NCBI GenBank assembly: GCA_963713085.1
Contig: CAVQKQ010000013.1
Location: forward strand, 203,309 to 267,308
Length of the DNA: 64,000 nucleotides
Reading direction: 5' to 3'
Origin: PFJX01 sp963713085
GTDB taxonomy: Bacteria > Pseudomonadota > Gammaproteobacteria > Burkholderiales > Thiobacillaceae
In this document: positions 54,431 through 64,000 of the stretch, piece by piece
How positions within the stretch are numbered: position 1 is the stretch's first letter
How the letters are laid out: the number at the start of each line of letters is the position of its first letter
Program-made: the position numbers and the translations under genes
The notes under the pieces: model-generated
What the model was told of the DNA's origin: nothing
The model's input: the letters and a program-made list of their open reading frames with translations, nothing else
Databases searched by the model: none

Positions 54431-54594
54431 ACCCATCCGTCCACAGAGGCGGGGTTGTGCAGGGCTTTGCCCGCAAAACCCTCCGCAGTCAGGCTTCGCA
54501 GCGCACTCTTGGCGCCGCAAAAATTCCCACGGGACAAAATGGCGTAGCTCTCGTCGCGTTTCTCAACAGCATGCTAGCGCCGGATCGCTCGCCC
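54431..54594. other. IS-derived spacer before glgC
   Basis: Contains GGGCTTTGCCCGCAAAACCC (54461-54480), which looks like part of the right end of the IS5-type element. The rest shows no gene and no trace of the 3' part of transaldolase. Confidence 0.45.
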
Positions 54595-55875
54595 CTACCG
54601 GAAATGATGGAAATTCTGGCCCAGCATCTCCGGCGTCACCAGGGTCACACCACGGGAGGTGACATGAAAGCGCTTCTCGTCTTCCGCGCGATTGACGCCG
54701 ATGCTCATGCCGGGGGGGATGATGCAGCCCTTGTCGATGACCACCTTCTTCAGGATGGCGCCGGCGCCGATACGAACATCGGGCAGCACCACTGCCTCTT
54801 CCAGATACCCCTCTTCCTTGACGTGCACGTTCGAGAACAGCACCGAACGCCGCACCGTGGCCCCACTGATGATGCAGCCGCCGGACACCATGGAATCCAC
54901 CGCCATGCCCCGCCGGTGTTCCTCGTCGAACACGAACTTGGCCGGCGGCAACTGTTCCTGATAGGTCCAGATGGGCCAGTCCCGGTCATACAAGTTCAGG
55001 TCTGGGGTGATACCGGCCAGATCCAGGTTGGCTTCCCAGTAGGCGTCCACCGTCCCCACGTCGCGCCAATAGGGCGGCTCGTTCTCGCCGTGGACGCAAC
55101 TCTCGGTGAAGCTGTGGGAATAAACCCGATAACCCGCCTTGAGCAGGTGGGGAATGAGGTCCTTGCCGAAGTCGTGGTCTGAGTGGGGATCGTCCGCATC
55201 CCTGACCAACTGCTCGAACAGGAAGGCCGCGTTGAACACGTAGATGCCCATGGAGCACAGGACCATGTCCGGGTTGCCGGGCATGGGGGGCGGCTGCTCG
55301 GGCTTTTCCAGGAAGGAAACGACCCGTGTTTCATCATTCACGGCCATGACGCCGAAGGCCGACGCTTCCTTCAGGGGCACTTCGATGCAGGCCACGGTCA
55401 TGTCCGCCTCGTTGCGCACATGGCTGGCCACCATCTCGCCATAGTCCATCTTGTAGACGTGGTCGCCGGCCAGGATGACCACGTATTCCGGCTTGTAGAC
55501 CCGCAAAATGTCCAGGTTCTGGTAGACCGCGTCCGCTGTCCCGCGATACCAGAATTCCTCGTCCAGCCTCTGCTGGGCGGGCATCAGGTCGACGAACTCG
55601 TTAAACTCGCCGCGCAGAAAACCCCAACCGCGCTGGACGTGCTTGATCAGACTGTGGGCCTTGTATTGGGTCACCACGCCGATGCGGCGGATGCCCGAGT
55701 TCATGCAGTTGGAGAGGGGGAAGTCGATGATGCGGAACTTGCCGCCGAAGGGCACGGCCGGCTTGGCGCGCCAGTCCGTCAACTGCTTTAGGCGACTTCC
55801 GCGTCCCCCGGCCAGAATCAGGGCCACGGTATTCTTTGTAAGCAGACTGACGAAACGCGGAGCTTCCTTTGCCAC
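54595..55875 (-). CDS. glgC: Glucose-1-phosphate adenylyltransferase
   Basis: 426 residues. It makes ADP-glucose for glycogen synthesis and is usually allosterically controlled. The N-terminal LAGGRGSRLKQLTDWRAKP is the nucleotide-binding and substrate motif, followed by FRIIDFPLSN and the catalytic Asp in VILAGDHVYKMDY. The C-terminal left-handed beta helix (repeats such as SGATVRRSVLF, VRIGAGAILKK) is complete. Divergent from glgB with a 184-bp gap; the usual glgA is not in the window. Confidence 0.95.
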   Translation of the reverse strand: MAKEAPRFVSLLTKNTVALILAGGRGSRLKQLTDWRAKPAVPFGGKFRIIDFPLSNCMNSGIRRIGVVTQYKAHSLIKHVQRGWGFLRGEFNEFVDLMPAQQRLDEEFWYRGTADAVYQNLDILRVYKPEYVVILAGDHVYKMDYGEMVASHVRNEADMTVACIEVPLKEASAFGVMAVNDETRVVSFLEKPEQPPPMPGNPDMVLCSMGIYVFNAAFLFEQLVRDADDPHSDHDFGKDLIPHLLKAGYRVYSHSFTESCVHGENEPPYWRDVGTVDAYWEANLDLAGITPDLNLYDRDWPIWTYQEQLPPAKFVFDEEHRRGMAVDSMVSGGCIISGATVRRSVLFSNVHVKEEGYLEEAVVLPDVRIGAGAILKKVVIDKGCIIPPGMSIGVNRAEDEKRFHVTSRGVTLVTPEMLGQNFHHFR

Positions 55876-56059
55876 CCTAATTCCTCTCTATGATTTGACC
55901 ACCGACCCCTGAGATAATACCCGATAGAGATATCCTGAAACACCACCCGCGAGGTAGCTCAAGCTTCACATGGCGCCGTGAAACATTGATGACGCATTGT
56001 CATAACCAGGCGTTATTCTTGCTTATCCCGAATCGAACATATTGCAGAAAATCAATTCC

Positions 56060-58219
56060 ATGCCCAAATCTCTGGAACGCCTGCTTAACGCCCGACACCA
56101 CGACCCCTTCAGCCTGTTGGGTCTGCACCCTACGCCGGAAGGCCATGTATTGAGGGTATTTCGCCCGGATGCGGCCCGGGTATCCCTGCTCCTGCCCCAT
56201 GCCAGGGTGGATCTGGTCAAGGTGGATCCGCGCGGCCTATTCGAATGGCGTGGCCCCGAGGCCGCCCCGAAACCCTGGCGCCTGGACATCGAGGAAGGCG
56301 GGCAGAGCTTCGAGATCGTCGACCCTTACGCCTTCCCGCCCCTGCTGACCGACCAGGAAATGTATTTGTTCAACGAGGGTAGGTTGCTGGAGGCCTGGCG
56401 CACCCTGGGCGGGCACCCCATGACCGTGGACGGGGTCGACGGTGTCCGCTTCGCGGTCTGGGCCCCCAACGCCGAACGGGTATCGGTGGTGGGCGGGTTC
56501 AACAATTGGGACGGCCGTATCCACGCCATGCGCGCCCGGGGCGGCTCCGGCATCTGGGAGTTGTTCATCCCCGGGCTGTACCCAGGGGATCTTTACAAGT
56601 ACGAGATACGCAATCGGGCCACCGGCGCGATCCTGGTCAAGGCGGACCCCTTCGCCCAGCAGTGCGAGATGCGGCCGGGAACCGCCGCCATCGTGCCCAA
56701 GCCCTCCGGCCATACCTGGGGCGACCAGGCGTGGCTGGAAGCGCGCGCCAAGCTGGATTGGCTCCACGCCCCCATGAACGTCTATGAGATCCATGCCGGC
56801 TCCTGGCGCCGCCACCCGGACGGCCGCTTCTACAACTGGCGCGAACTGGCCGAGGTCTTGGTGCCCTATGCCCAGGATCTGGGCTACACCCATCTGGAGC
56901 TGATGCCCATCACCGAACATCCCCTGGACCAATCCTGGGGCTACCAGACCACGGGCTACTTCGCCCCCACCTCCCGCTTCGGCAGCCCGGACGACTTCCG
57001 TTTCTTCGTGGATGCCTGCCACCAGGCCGGCCTGGGCATCATCCTGGACTGGGTGCCGGGCCATTTCCCCATGGACAGCTGGGCCCTGGCCCGGTTCGAC
57101 GGCACCGCCCTGTTCGAGCATGCGGACCCGCGCCTTGGGGTGCACCAGGAATGGGGTACCCACATCTTCAACTACGGTCGTCCCGAGGTGAAAGGCTTCC
57201 TGCTGGCCTCCGCCAATTACTGGCTATCCGAGTTCCATCTGGACGGCCTGCGGGTGGATGCCGTGGCCTCCATCCTGTACCTGGACTATTCCCGCAAGTC
57301 CGGTGAATGGCTGCCCAACAAGTTCGGCGGTCGTGAGAACCTGGACGCGGTCGACTTCCTGCGCGAGATGAACGCCATGGTGCACGAGCGCTTCCCCGGA
57401 GCGCTGACCATCGCCGAGGAATCCACCGCCTGGCCCATGGTTTCGCGGCCCGTGTATCTCGGCGGCCTGGGCTTCTCCATGAAGTGGAACATGGGCTGGA
57501 TGAACGACACCCTGGCCTATATCAGCCAGGATCCGGTCTACCGCCGCTACCACCACAACAATCTCACCTTCGGGCAGCTCTACGCCTATACGGAGAATTT
57601 CGTCCTGCCCTTCTCCCATGACGAGGTGGTGCACGGCAAAGGCTCCCTGCTGGGCAAGATGCCGGGGGATGCCTGGCAGAAGTTCGCCAACCTGCGCCTG
57701 TTGCTCACCTACCAGCTCGCCGCGCCGGGCAAGAAGCTCAACTTCATGGGTAACGAGTTCGGCCAGGGGCGGGAGTGGATCGACGATTGGGAACTGGACT
57801 GGGGCCTGCTTCAGATCCATTGGCACGAGGGGGTGACCCGCTGCCTGCGGGACCTCAACCGCCTGTACCGAGACCTGCCCCCCTTGCACGACCTGGACTT
57901 CGAGATGGAAGGCTTCGCCTGGATCGACTGCCACGACGCCGACCAATCCATCCTCACCTTCCAGCGCCGGGACCGGCAGGGCCGGGCGGTGGTCGTGGCC
58001 CTCAACTTCACCCCGGTACCCCGGGAAGGCTACCGCATCGGCGCTCCCGCCGCCGGTTTCTGGCGTGAAATATTCAACAGCGATTCCGAATTGTACGGCG
58101 GCAGCAACCTCGGCAACGGCGCCGGCCTGATGAGCGAGGACCTGCCCTGGATGGGCTATCCCCAATCCCTGGTCATCACCTTGCCGCCCCTGGGGGGTGT
58201 CATTCTCTACCAGGACTGA
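56060..58219 (+). CDS. glgB: 1,4-alpha-glucan branching enzyme
   Basis: 719 residues, GH13. Catalytic nucleophile Asp in DGLRVDAVASILY, acid/base Glu in TIAEESTAW, and transition-state Asp in LPFSHDEVVHGK. N-terminal carbohydrate-binding modules (about residues 5-210) precede the barrel, with RFAVWAPNAERVSVVGGFN. The C-terminal domain is short. I start at MPKSLERLLNARHHDP; an ATG six codons upstream is possible. The stop TGA touches the corA start. Confidence 0.95.
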   Translation: MPKSLERLLNARHHDPFSLLGLHPTPEGHVLRVFRPDAARVSLLLPHARVDLVKVDPRGLFEWRGPEAAPKPWRLDIEEGGQSFEIVDPYAFPPLLTDQEMYLFNEGRLLEAWRTLGGHPMTVDGVDGVRFAVWAPNAERVSVVGGFNNWDGRIHAMRARGGSGIWELFIPGLYPGDLYKYEIRNRATGAILVKADPFAQQCEMRPGTAAIVPKPSGHTWGDQAWLEARAKLDWLHAPMNVYEIHAGSWRRHPDGRFYNWRELAEVLVPYAQDLGYTHLELMPITEHPLDQSWGYQTTGYFAPTSRFGSPDDFRFFVDACHQAGLGIILDWVPGHFPMDSWALARFDGTALFEHADPRLGVHQEWGTHIFNYGRPEVKGFLLASANYWLSEFHLDGLRVDAVASILYLDYSRKSGEWLPNKFGGRENLDAVDFLREMNAMVHERFPGALTIAEESTAWPMVSRPVYLGGLGFSMKWNMGWMNDTLAYISQDPVYRRYHHNNLTFGQLYAYTENFVLPFSHDEVVHGKGSLLGKMPGDAWQKFANLRLLLTYQLAAPGKKLNFMGNEFGQGREWIDDWELDWGLLQIHWHEGVTRCLRDLNRLYRDLPPLHDLDFEMEGFAWIDCHDADQSILTFQRRDRQGRAVVVALNFTPVPREGYRIGAPAAGFWREIFNSDSELYGGSNLGNGAGLMSEDLPWMGYPQSLVITLPPLGGVILYQD

Positions 58220-59191
58220 GTGTCCGAGGTCATGACCAGCGCCTGCTGCCACGTCATCCAGCAAGGGAGCCGACACCCCATCACCCTGGCCGAGGTCGGC
58301 GACTCCATCGCGGCGGGGGAAGGTCTGGTCTGGCTGGAATTGCACGACCCGGACAAGCCGGTCCTGGATCTGCTTCAGAAGGCACTGGGCCTGCACGAAT
58401 TGGCGGTGGAGGACGCCCTGTCCGCCCATCAGCGCTCCAAGGTGGAGGACTACCCCGGCACCCTGTATCTGGTCATGCGTACCGCCCAGTGGCGGGGCAA
58501 TGACATGGCCTACGGCGAGACCCACGTCTTCTGCGGCTCCGGCTACATTGCCATCGTCCACCACGGCATCGGCCCCGGTTACGGCAAGGTCCAGGAACGC
58601 CTGGCCAACAGCCGCTGGAAACTCAACCCTGGCGTGGCCCTATATGCCCTGCTGGACCATATCGTGGACGACCTGAGGCCGGTTTCCGCCCTCCTGGAGG
58701 ACCGCTATGAAGGACTGGAATCGGCATTCTTCAGCGAGGGCTTTTCCAGCGAGAACCTGCAACGCCTGTTCGACACCAAGCGGCAGATCATGGGTCTGCT
58801 CTCGGTGGTTCAGCCCATACCGGAGATCTGCGGCGACCTGATCCGATTGCACCCGGAAATCGTGGAAAAAGAACTGCGCGCCTACTACCGGGATGTGGAA
58901 GACCACGCGCTCCGGCTGATCCAGGCCCTGGACCGCCTGCGGGAAATGATCGCCGACGCCATGCAGCTTTCCCTGGCCACCGCCGTTATGGACCAGAGCG
59001 ATTCGGTGCAGAAACTGGCCGGCTGGGGCGCCATCCTGGCCATTCCCACCCTGGTATTCAGCCTTTACGGCATGAACTTCAAGACCATGCCCGAACTGGA
59101 CTGGGCCTGGGGCTATCCCGTCACCCTGGCCGCCACCGCCGCGGCCTGTTACTGGCTGTATCGACATCTCAAGCAACGAGGCTGGCTCTGA
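58220..59191 (+). CDS. corA: CorA-family magnesium transporter
   Basis: 323 residues. The C-terminal two helices contain the CorA selectivity signature GMN (LYGMNFKTMP), and the periplasmic loop plus a last helix end the protein. The large N-terminal cytosolic funnel is complete. It imports Mg2+ passively. The start is GTG directly after the glgB stop; an ATG four codons in (58232) is an alternative. Position between glgB and pgi suggests co-transcription, though the function is unrelated. Confidence 0.88.
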   Translation: MSEVMTSACCHVIQQGSRHPITLAEVGDSIAAGEGLVWLELHDPDKPVLDLLQKALGLHELAVEDALSAHQRSKVEDYPGTLYLVMRTAQWRGNDMAYGETHVFCGSGYIAIVHHGIGPGYGKVQERLANSRWKLNPGVALYALLDHIVDDLRPVSALLEDRYEGLESAFFSEGFSSENLQRLFDTKRQIMGLLSVVQPIPEICGDLIRLHPEIVEKELRAYYRDVEDHALRLIQALDRLREMIADAMQLSLATAVMDQSDSVQKLAGWGAILAIPTLVFSLYGMNFKTMPELDWAWGYPVTLAATAAACYWLYRHLKQRGWL

Positions 59192-59215
59192 GCAGCCCAT
59201 TGATCCGGATTCATC

Positions 59216-60839
<1,624 letters not shown>

Positions 60840-60868
<29 letters not shown>

Positions 60869-61403
60869 GATAGGCCCGGGTCTTGGAGCTCCACAGCCAC
60901 ACGTAGCGCACACCGGAAAAGGCCACCATCACGGCGGTGAACACGGCGAAACCCTGGATGTAGTCATCCAACCCCAGGGTCAGCGCCATGTCCGCCAGGC
61001 TGAACGACACGAGACTGAACTCCAGGGCCGTGGCCGCCTTGCCCGACAGGGTGGGACGCACGTCCAGGGTGCCGGTCAGGCGGCGGTAGGCCTCCGCGCC
61101 GGCCAGGATCACCCCGTCCCGGACTGCCACTACCCACAGCAGCCAGAGGGGCAACAGTTCCGTCAGGCAGAGCATGGCCAGGGTGGTGAGCAGCATGACC
61201 TTGTCCGCGATGGGATCCAGCCAGGCCCCCAGCACGCTCCTCTGGTTCAGCCAGCGGGCCAGGTTGCCATCCAGCAGGTCGGTGATCGCCGCAATGACGA
61301 ACAGCCAGAAGGCCCCTTCCACGTCGTAGACGCTCAGACGCCAGGCCACGAACGGGGCCAGGAACAGGCGCAGAACGGTCAGCAGGTTGGGCAGGGTCCA
61401 CAC
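60840..61403 (-). CDS. CDP-alcohol phosphatidyltransferase
   Basis: 187 residues, about five helices. The full family signature is present at about residues 42-67: D-x2-D-G-x2-A-R-x8-G-x3-D-x3-D, seen as DLLDGNLAR, then GAWLDPIAD. It transfers a phosphatidyl group from CDP-diacylglycerol, or acts on a related substrate; short length resembles PgsA or cardiolipin-type synthases. The acceptor is not clear. Convergent with pgi. Confidence 0.87.
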
Positions 61404-61505
61404 GGCGGCTGGGCTCCAGGATAGCGGCCACTAAGATAAGGCACACCCGGTCGATCGGGAATACCCATCGGATTGGCCGGCTGGCGCGTGGGAGGCATAT
61501 CGATG

Positions 61506-62285
61506 CTAAGCGGCGGCGGGCAGGCCCAGTACCTGCCCGGCGTTTTGGGTGGTCTGGGCGATCACCTCGTCCACCCCGATGCCGCGCAGCTCGGCCAGCG
61601 ATCGGGCGATTCGGGCCAACTCGGCGGGCTCGTTGCGCCCCCGCCCCAGCCATTGCGGCGGGATATCCGGGCTGTCGGTCTCCAGGACGATGGCGTCCAG
61701 GGGCAGGTCTTGAGCCAGCATACGCAGGTTGCTGGCCCGCTCCCAGGTAAAGGCGCCGCCGAACCCCAGCATGAAACCCAGCTTGATAAATTCATCCGCC
61801 TGCTGGCGGCTGCCGTTGAAGGCGTGGGCGATGCCCCCTTTGACCCGGACCCGGCGCAGGTACTTGAGGATCTGGTCGTTGCCCCGGCGGCAATGCAGCA
61901 GCACCGGCAGGTCGTACTCCTTGGCGATCCGCAGTTGCGCTTCGTAGTAGCGGATCTGTCCGGCAAGGTCCAGCCCGGGCACGAACAGATCCAGCCCGAT
62001 CTCCCCCACCGCCACCGGTCGCCAGGCTTCGATCCGGGCGCGAAGGTCGGCCAGGTGGCTCTCCCGGTGGACCTCCAGGTAGATGGGGTGCAGACCCCAT
62101 GCGGGTAGGCAGCCCGGATAGCGCAGGCAGGTCTGGCCCACGGCATCGAAATTGGCCCGGGTGACCGACGGGACGACCTGAACCGACACCCCCGCCGCCC
62201 GGGCCCGATCGTAAACTGCGTCGCGGTCGGCGGAGAACTCGTCGGCGTCCAGGTGGCTGTGGGTGTCAATCAGGTTGAGCGTCAT
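61506..62285 (-). CDS. tatD: TatD-family metal-dependent hydrolase/DNase
   Basis: 259 residues, TIM-barrel. Metal ligands are in DTHSHLDADEF, GEIGLDLFVPG (Glu), LLHCRRGND, HAFNGS and ETDSPD. TatD proteins are 3'-5' exonucleases with repair or quality-control roles; despite the name this is unlinked to Tat export. YcfH/YjjV-type subgroup assignment is possible. 102 bp after the phosphatidyltransferase start. Confidence 0.88.
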   Translation of the reverse strand: MTLNLIDTHSHLDADEFSADRDAVYDRARAAGVSVQVVPSVTRANFDAVGQTCLRYPGCLPAWGLHPIYLEVHRESHLADLRARIEAWRPVAVGEIGLDLFVPGLDLAGQIRYYEAQLRIAKEYDLPVLLHCRRGNDQILKYLRRVRVKGGIAHAFNGSRQQADEFIKLGFMLGFGGAFTWERASNLRMLAQDLPLDAIVLETDSPDIPPQWLGRGRNEPAELARIARSLAELRGIGVDEVIAQTTQNAGQVLGLPAAA

Positions 62286-62307
62286 TGATGCCGGACCTGC
62301 CCCGAGG

Positions 62308-62778
62308 TCACAACTCCGTCAGCGGCTTCTCGGCATGTTTGTTGTTGACGCCGTCCATATTGGCGATCAGGGTATCCAGATCCGCACTAAGACGCTCCAG
62401 GCTCGCCTGGGGCAGCTTGCCAAGGGCATGGGTCAGCAGGCCGGTGAAGGGCTGGGGCGCGGCAGCCAGGGCAGCTTCCCCCTTCGGGGTCAGGTAGAGG
62501 CGCACCACCCGCTGGTCCTTGGTGCCGCGCTCGCGTCGGATCAGACCGTTGGCCTCGCTCTTGTCCAGGAGATTGCTGGCGGTCGAGGTATGGATGGACA
62601 GAGCTTCGGCCAGTTCCGTCACCTTGAGCCCCGGACGATCCGCCAGGGTGGCCAACACCCAGACCTGGGCGCCGCTCACGCCGCAGGCATCTTCCACCGC
62701 GCGAAAATGCTGGCGCACCGCGCCGAAAACGATACGGAACTTGCGCAGGGCCTCACGGGCCAGATCGTCTTGTACCAA
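62308..62778 (-). CDS. MarR-family transcriptional regulator
   Basis: About 156 residues with a winged helix: GVSGAQVWVLATLADRPGL, then VTELAEALSIHTSTASNLLDKSE as recognition region, and RRERGTKDQRVVRLYLTPKG as wing. The start is uncertain: I use TTG at 62778, preceded by GGGTGA and giving VQDDLAREALRKFR, typical of MarR N-termini. The ATG at 62871 would add 31 residues, but that part overlaps an AT-rich promoter region and lacks coding character. Likely represses or activates the divergent mscS-like operon. Confidence 0.78.
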   Translation of the reverse strand: MVQDDLAREALRKFRIVFGAVRQHFRAVEDACGVSGAQVWVLATLADRPGLKVTELAEALSIHTSTASNLLDKSEANGLIRRERGTKDQRVVRLYLTPKGEAALAAAPQPFTGLLTHALGKLPQASLERLSADLDTLIANMDGVNNKHAEKPLTEL

Positions 62779-62796
62779 GATATTCACCCAGTATTC

Positions 62797-62828
62797 ATAT
62801 TGCACAAAATATTCACATAAATTAAAAT
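62797..62828 (+). promoter_or_regulatory. Sigma-70 promoter of the mscS-like operon with overlapping possible MarR operator
   Basis: TTGCAC (62800-62805), 17-nt spacer, TAAAAT (62823-62828). The inverted repeat ATATT-N6-AATAT (62797-62801 and 62808-62812) covers the -35 box, and ATTCAC/ATTCAT repeats surround it (62782-62817). That suits control by the adjacent divergent MarR gene. The leader would be about 120 nt. Confidence 0.6.
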
Positions 62829-62841
62829 GCAGATCCCCTTG

Positions 62842-62958
62842 ATGAAGATCATGCACCCATACAAGACGCATTATTCAGCATTTTGCGTTAAGTATTGCTT
62901 AAGTGCATTTTGCCGGCCTCGCGCCGGCCGTTTTTTTCCTCCAAGGAGGCGTTCGTGA
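62842..62958 (+). CDS. Possible 38-codon leader ORF overlapping the mscS-like start
   Basis: ATG at 62842 opens a frame with two Tyr, two His and three Cys in the first 24 codons, ending in an Arg/Phe-rich tail encoded by the terminator hairpin and T-run. Its TGA overlaps the downstream GTG start as GTGA. No strong ribosome-binding site precedes it, so it may be fortuitous; translation would run through the hairpin and could couple the two starts. Confidence 0.3.
   Translation: MKIMHPYKTHYSAFCVKYCLSAFCRPRAGRFFPPRRRS
62912..62937 (+). terminator. Intrinsic terminator in the mscS-like leader (attenuator candidate)
   Basis: GCCGGC / GCCGGC stem with a 5-nt loop, then CG and seven T. It lies about 75 nt after the predicted transcription start and 18 nt before the GTG start codon. 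CCTCC directly after the T-run can pair with the GGAGG of the ribosome-binding site. Confidence 0.7.
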
Positions 62959-63638
62959 AACCCCTCGACATCCCGTTGCAATCCCTGCAATCCTTTCTCA
63001 ACCAACTGGCCCAGACCCTCCCCAGCGTGCTTGGCGCCCTCGCGCTGGTCCTGGTCGGATGGATCATCGCCAAGCTGGTGAAGGCCGGCGTAGGACGCAT
63101 TCTTTACCTGGTCCGCTTCCAGCAGTTGGCCCAGCGTTCTGGCGTCGAGGCTTTCCTGCACGAAGGCGGCGTGACCGTTTCCCTCACGGCCATCGTGTCC
63201 GGCCTGGCTTACTGGTTCGTGATGCTGATCACCGTGGTGACGGCTGCAAACAGCCTGGGCCTGACCGTGGTTGCGGACCTGTTCAACAAGGCCGCCCTGT
63301 ATCTCCCCAACGTGGTGGCGGCGCTGCTGGTCCTGGTCCTGGGCATCCTGGCCGCGCGCATGGTCAACCGCCTGCTGTTCGCCTTTCTGCGCAATATACG
63401 CTTTGATGGCGCCCTGGGAATCAGCACCTTCGCCGAATACGCGCTCACCGTGTTCGTGATCTTCATGGCCCTGGAGCAGCTCCAGATCAGCACCACCCTG
63501 CTTCATACCGCCTTCCAGCTGGGCTTCGGCGCCCTGTGCCTGGCCTTCGCACTGGCCTTCGGCCTGGGCGGCAGGGACTGGGCCGCCGGTATCCTCAAGA
63601 AATTGTCGGAGCACCGCAACAACAACACGCCGGAATGA
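62955..63638 (+). CDS. Small mechanosensitive-channel-like membrane protein
   Basis: 227 residues. Repeated TM-helix modules of the MscS-related family: LGALALVLVGWIIAKLVKAG, VVAALLVLVLGILAARMVNRLL and a third hydrophobic block, LCLAFALAFGLGGRDWAAGIL, whose final GLGGRDWA is the conserved end motif. It lacks the soluble MscS beta-vestibule. The GTG start has a perfect AAGGAGG site. It shares four bases (ATGA) with the following KamA gene. Confidence 0.83.
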   Translation: MKPLDIPLQSLQSFLNQLAQTLPSVLGALALVLVGWIIAKLVKAGVGRILYLVRFQQLAQRSGVEAFLHEGGVTVSLTAIVSGLAYWFVMLITVVTAANSLGLTVVADLFNKAALYLPNVVAALLVLVLGILAARMVNRLLFAFLRNIRFDGALGISTFAEYALTVFVIFMALEQLQISTTLLHTAFQLGFGALCLAFALAFGLGGRDWAAGILKKLSEHRNNNTPE

Positions 63639-64000
63639 ATGCCCAGTCGATAAACGACCCGGTCCGCCCAATATCTGACCTGGAGCACATCCCCCGACTG
63701 ACCGAAGAAGAGCGCCCCGCGTTGGCCGCGGTGGCGGAGCGCTACGTCTTCCACGGCACCGACTACTATCTCGGCCTGATCGACTGGAACGATCCGGCGG
63801 ACCCGATTCGGCGGCTCGTCATCCCGCATCGGGAAGAACTGCTCGACTGGGGCGAAATGGATGCCAGCAACGAAGGCGCCGTCACGGTCACTTCCGGGGT
63901 GCGGCACAGATCCGATACGGCCCCGCTGTTCTGCAACAACGTGTGCGGCGCCTTCTGCCGGCATTGCTTACGCAAGCGCCTGTTCATGAACGACAACGGC
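63635..64000 (+). CDS. KamA-family radical SAM protein, 5' part (runs off the window)
   Basis: 122 codons are present before the window ends. The radical SAM motif C-x3-C-x2-C is in CGAFCRHCLRKR, together with the TVTSGVRHRSDTAPLF block that precedes it in lysine 2,3-aminomutase and EF-P lysyl-modifying (EpmB-type) proteins. The usual length is about 330-420 residues. The N-terminal sequence RLTEEERPALAAVAERYVF is of the KamA type. Substrate is unknown. The ATG overlaps the stop of the channel-like gene. Confidence 0.85.
   Translation, partial: MNAQSINDPVRPISDLEHIPRLTEEERPALAAVAERYVFHGTDYYLGLIDWNDPADPIRRLVIPHREELLDWGEMDASNEGAVTVTSGVRHRSDTAPLFCNNVCGAFCRHCLRKRLFMNDNG

Overview
The window is 64 kb of GC-rich (by eye about 60-65 percent) bacterial chromosome, densely packed with short intergenic gaps. 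Gene order points to a betaproteobacterium: the continuous block mlaFEDCB - ABC-2 exporter pair - ibaG - murA - hisGDCBHAFIE - hinT - tatABC is the arrangement I know from that class, and tRNAs, glnS/cysS, def and PabB fit it. The cluster rhodanese-tusA-dsrE2 is a sulfur-trafficking module typical of sulfur-oxidising bacteria, so a sulfur-oxidising Nitrosomonadales/Rhodocyclales-like organism is my best guess. This is inference from gene content; no 16S or other marker is present.

Layout. 0-9.1 kb: phoH and bcp, an MFS transporter, def, membrane and secreted proteins, and a chemoreceptor with a c-type haem motif in its periplasmic domain, followed by a free-standing zinc-binding CZB protein and preceded by a good sigma-28 promoter. 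9.4-13.6 kb: a sugar-type ABC importer whose binding-protein gene carries a frameshift. 13.9-19.2 kb: pabB, tRNA-Ser, a VTT-domain membrane protein, an aldo/keto reductase, HU and an ammonium transporter. 19.3-34.3 kb: the long tat/his/murA/mla block on the minus strand. 34.3-38.9 kb: a secreted methionine-rich repeat protein of unknown function, cysS and glnS. 39-45.6 kb: envelope genes (TPR protein, L,D-transpeptidase, cyclophilin, lpxH, two secreted unknowns, FadL-type porin). 45.8-48.4 kb: the sulfur-relay genes, tRNA-Thr, ispB and tRNA-Pro. 48.4-52 kb: a tight six-gene unit with two YceI proteins, cytochrome b561, an ICMT-like methyltransferase, a divergent GTP cyclohydrolase I and a YjdF-type membrane protein. 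52.2-54.5 kb: a transaldolase gene cut off after 69 codons by an intact IS3-family element that abuts a decayed IS5-type transposase. 54.6-60.9 kb: glycogen and hexose-phosphate genes (glgC, glgB, corA, pgi). 60.8-64 kb: a CDP-alcohol phosphatidyltransferase, TatD, a MarR regulator and a divergent mscS-like/kamA unit with an attenuator-like leader.

How the parts fit: envelope maintenance is the dominant theme (Mla phospholipid transport, MurA, LpxH, Tat export, L,D-transpeptidase), with histidine biosynthesis embedded in it. Glycogen synthesis and Pgi form a storage module that has lost its neighbouring transaldolase. The observations most worth a second look are the FolE-like protein in which the residue equivalent to E. 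coli His179 is Gln, its unusual operon, the Met-rich repeat protein, the haem chemoreceptor/CZB pair, and two candidate transcription attenuators (before tusA and before the mscS-like gene).
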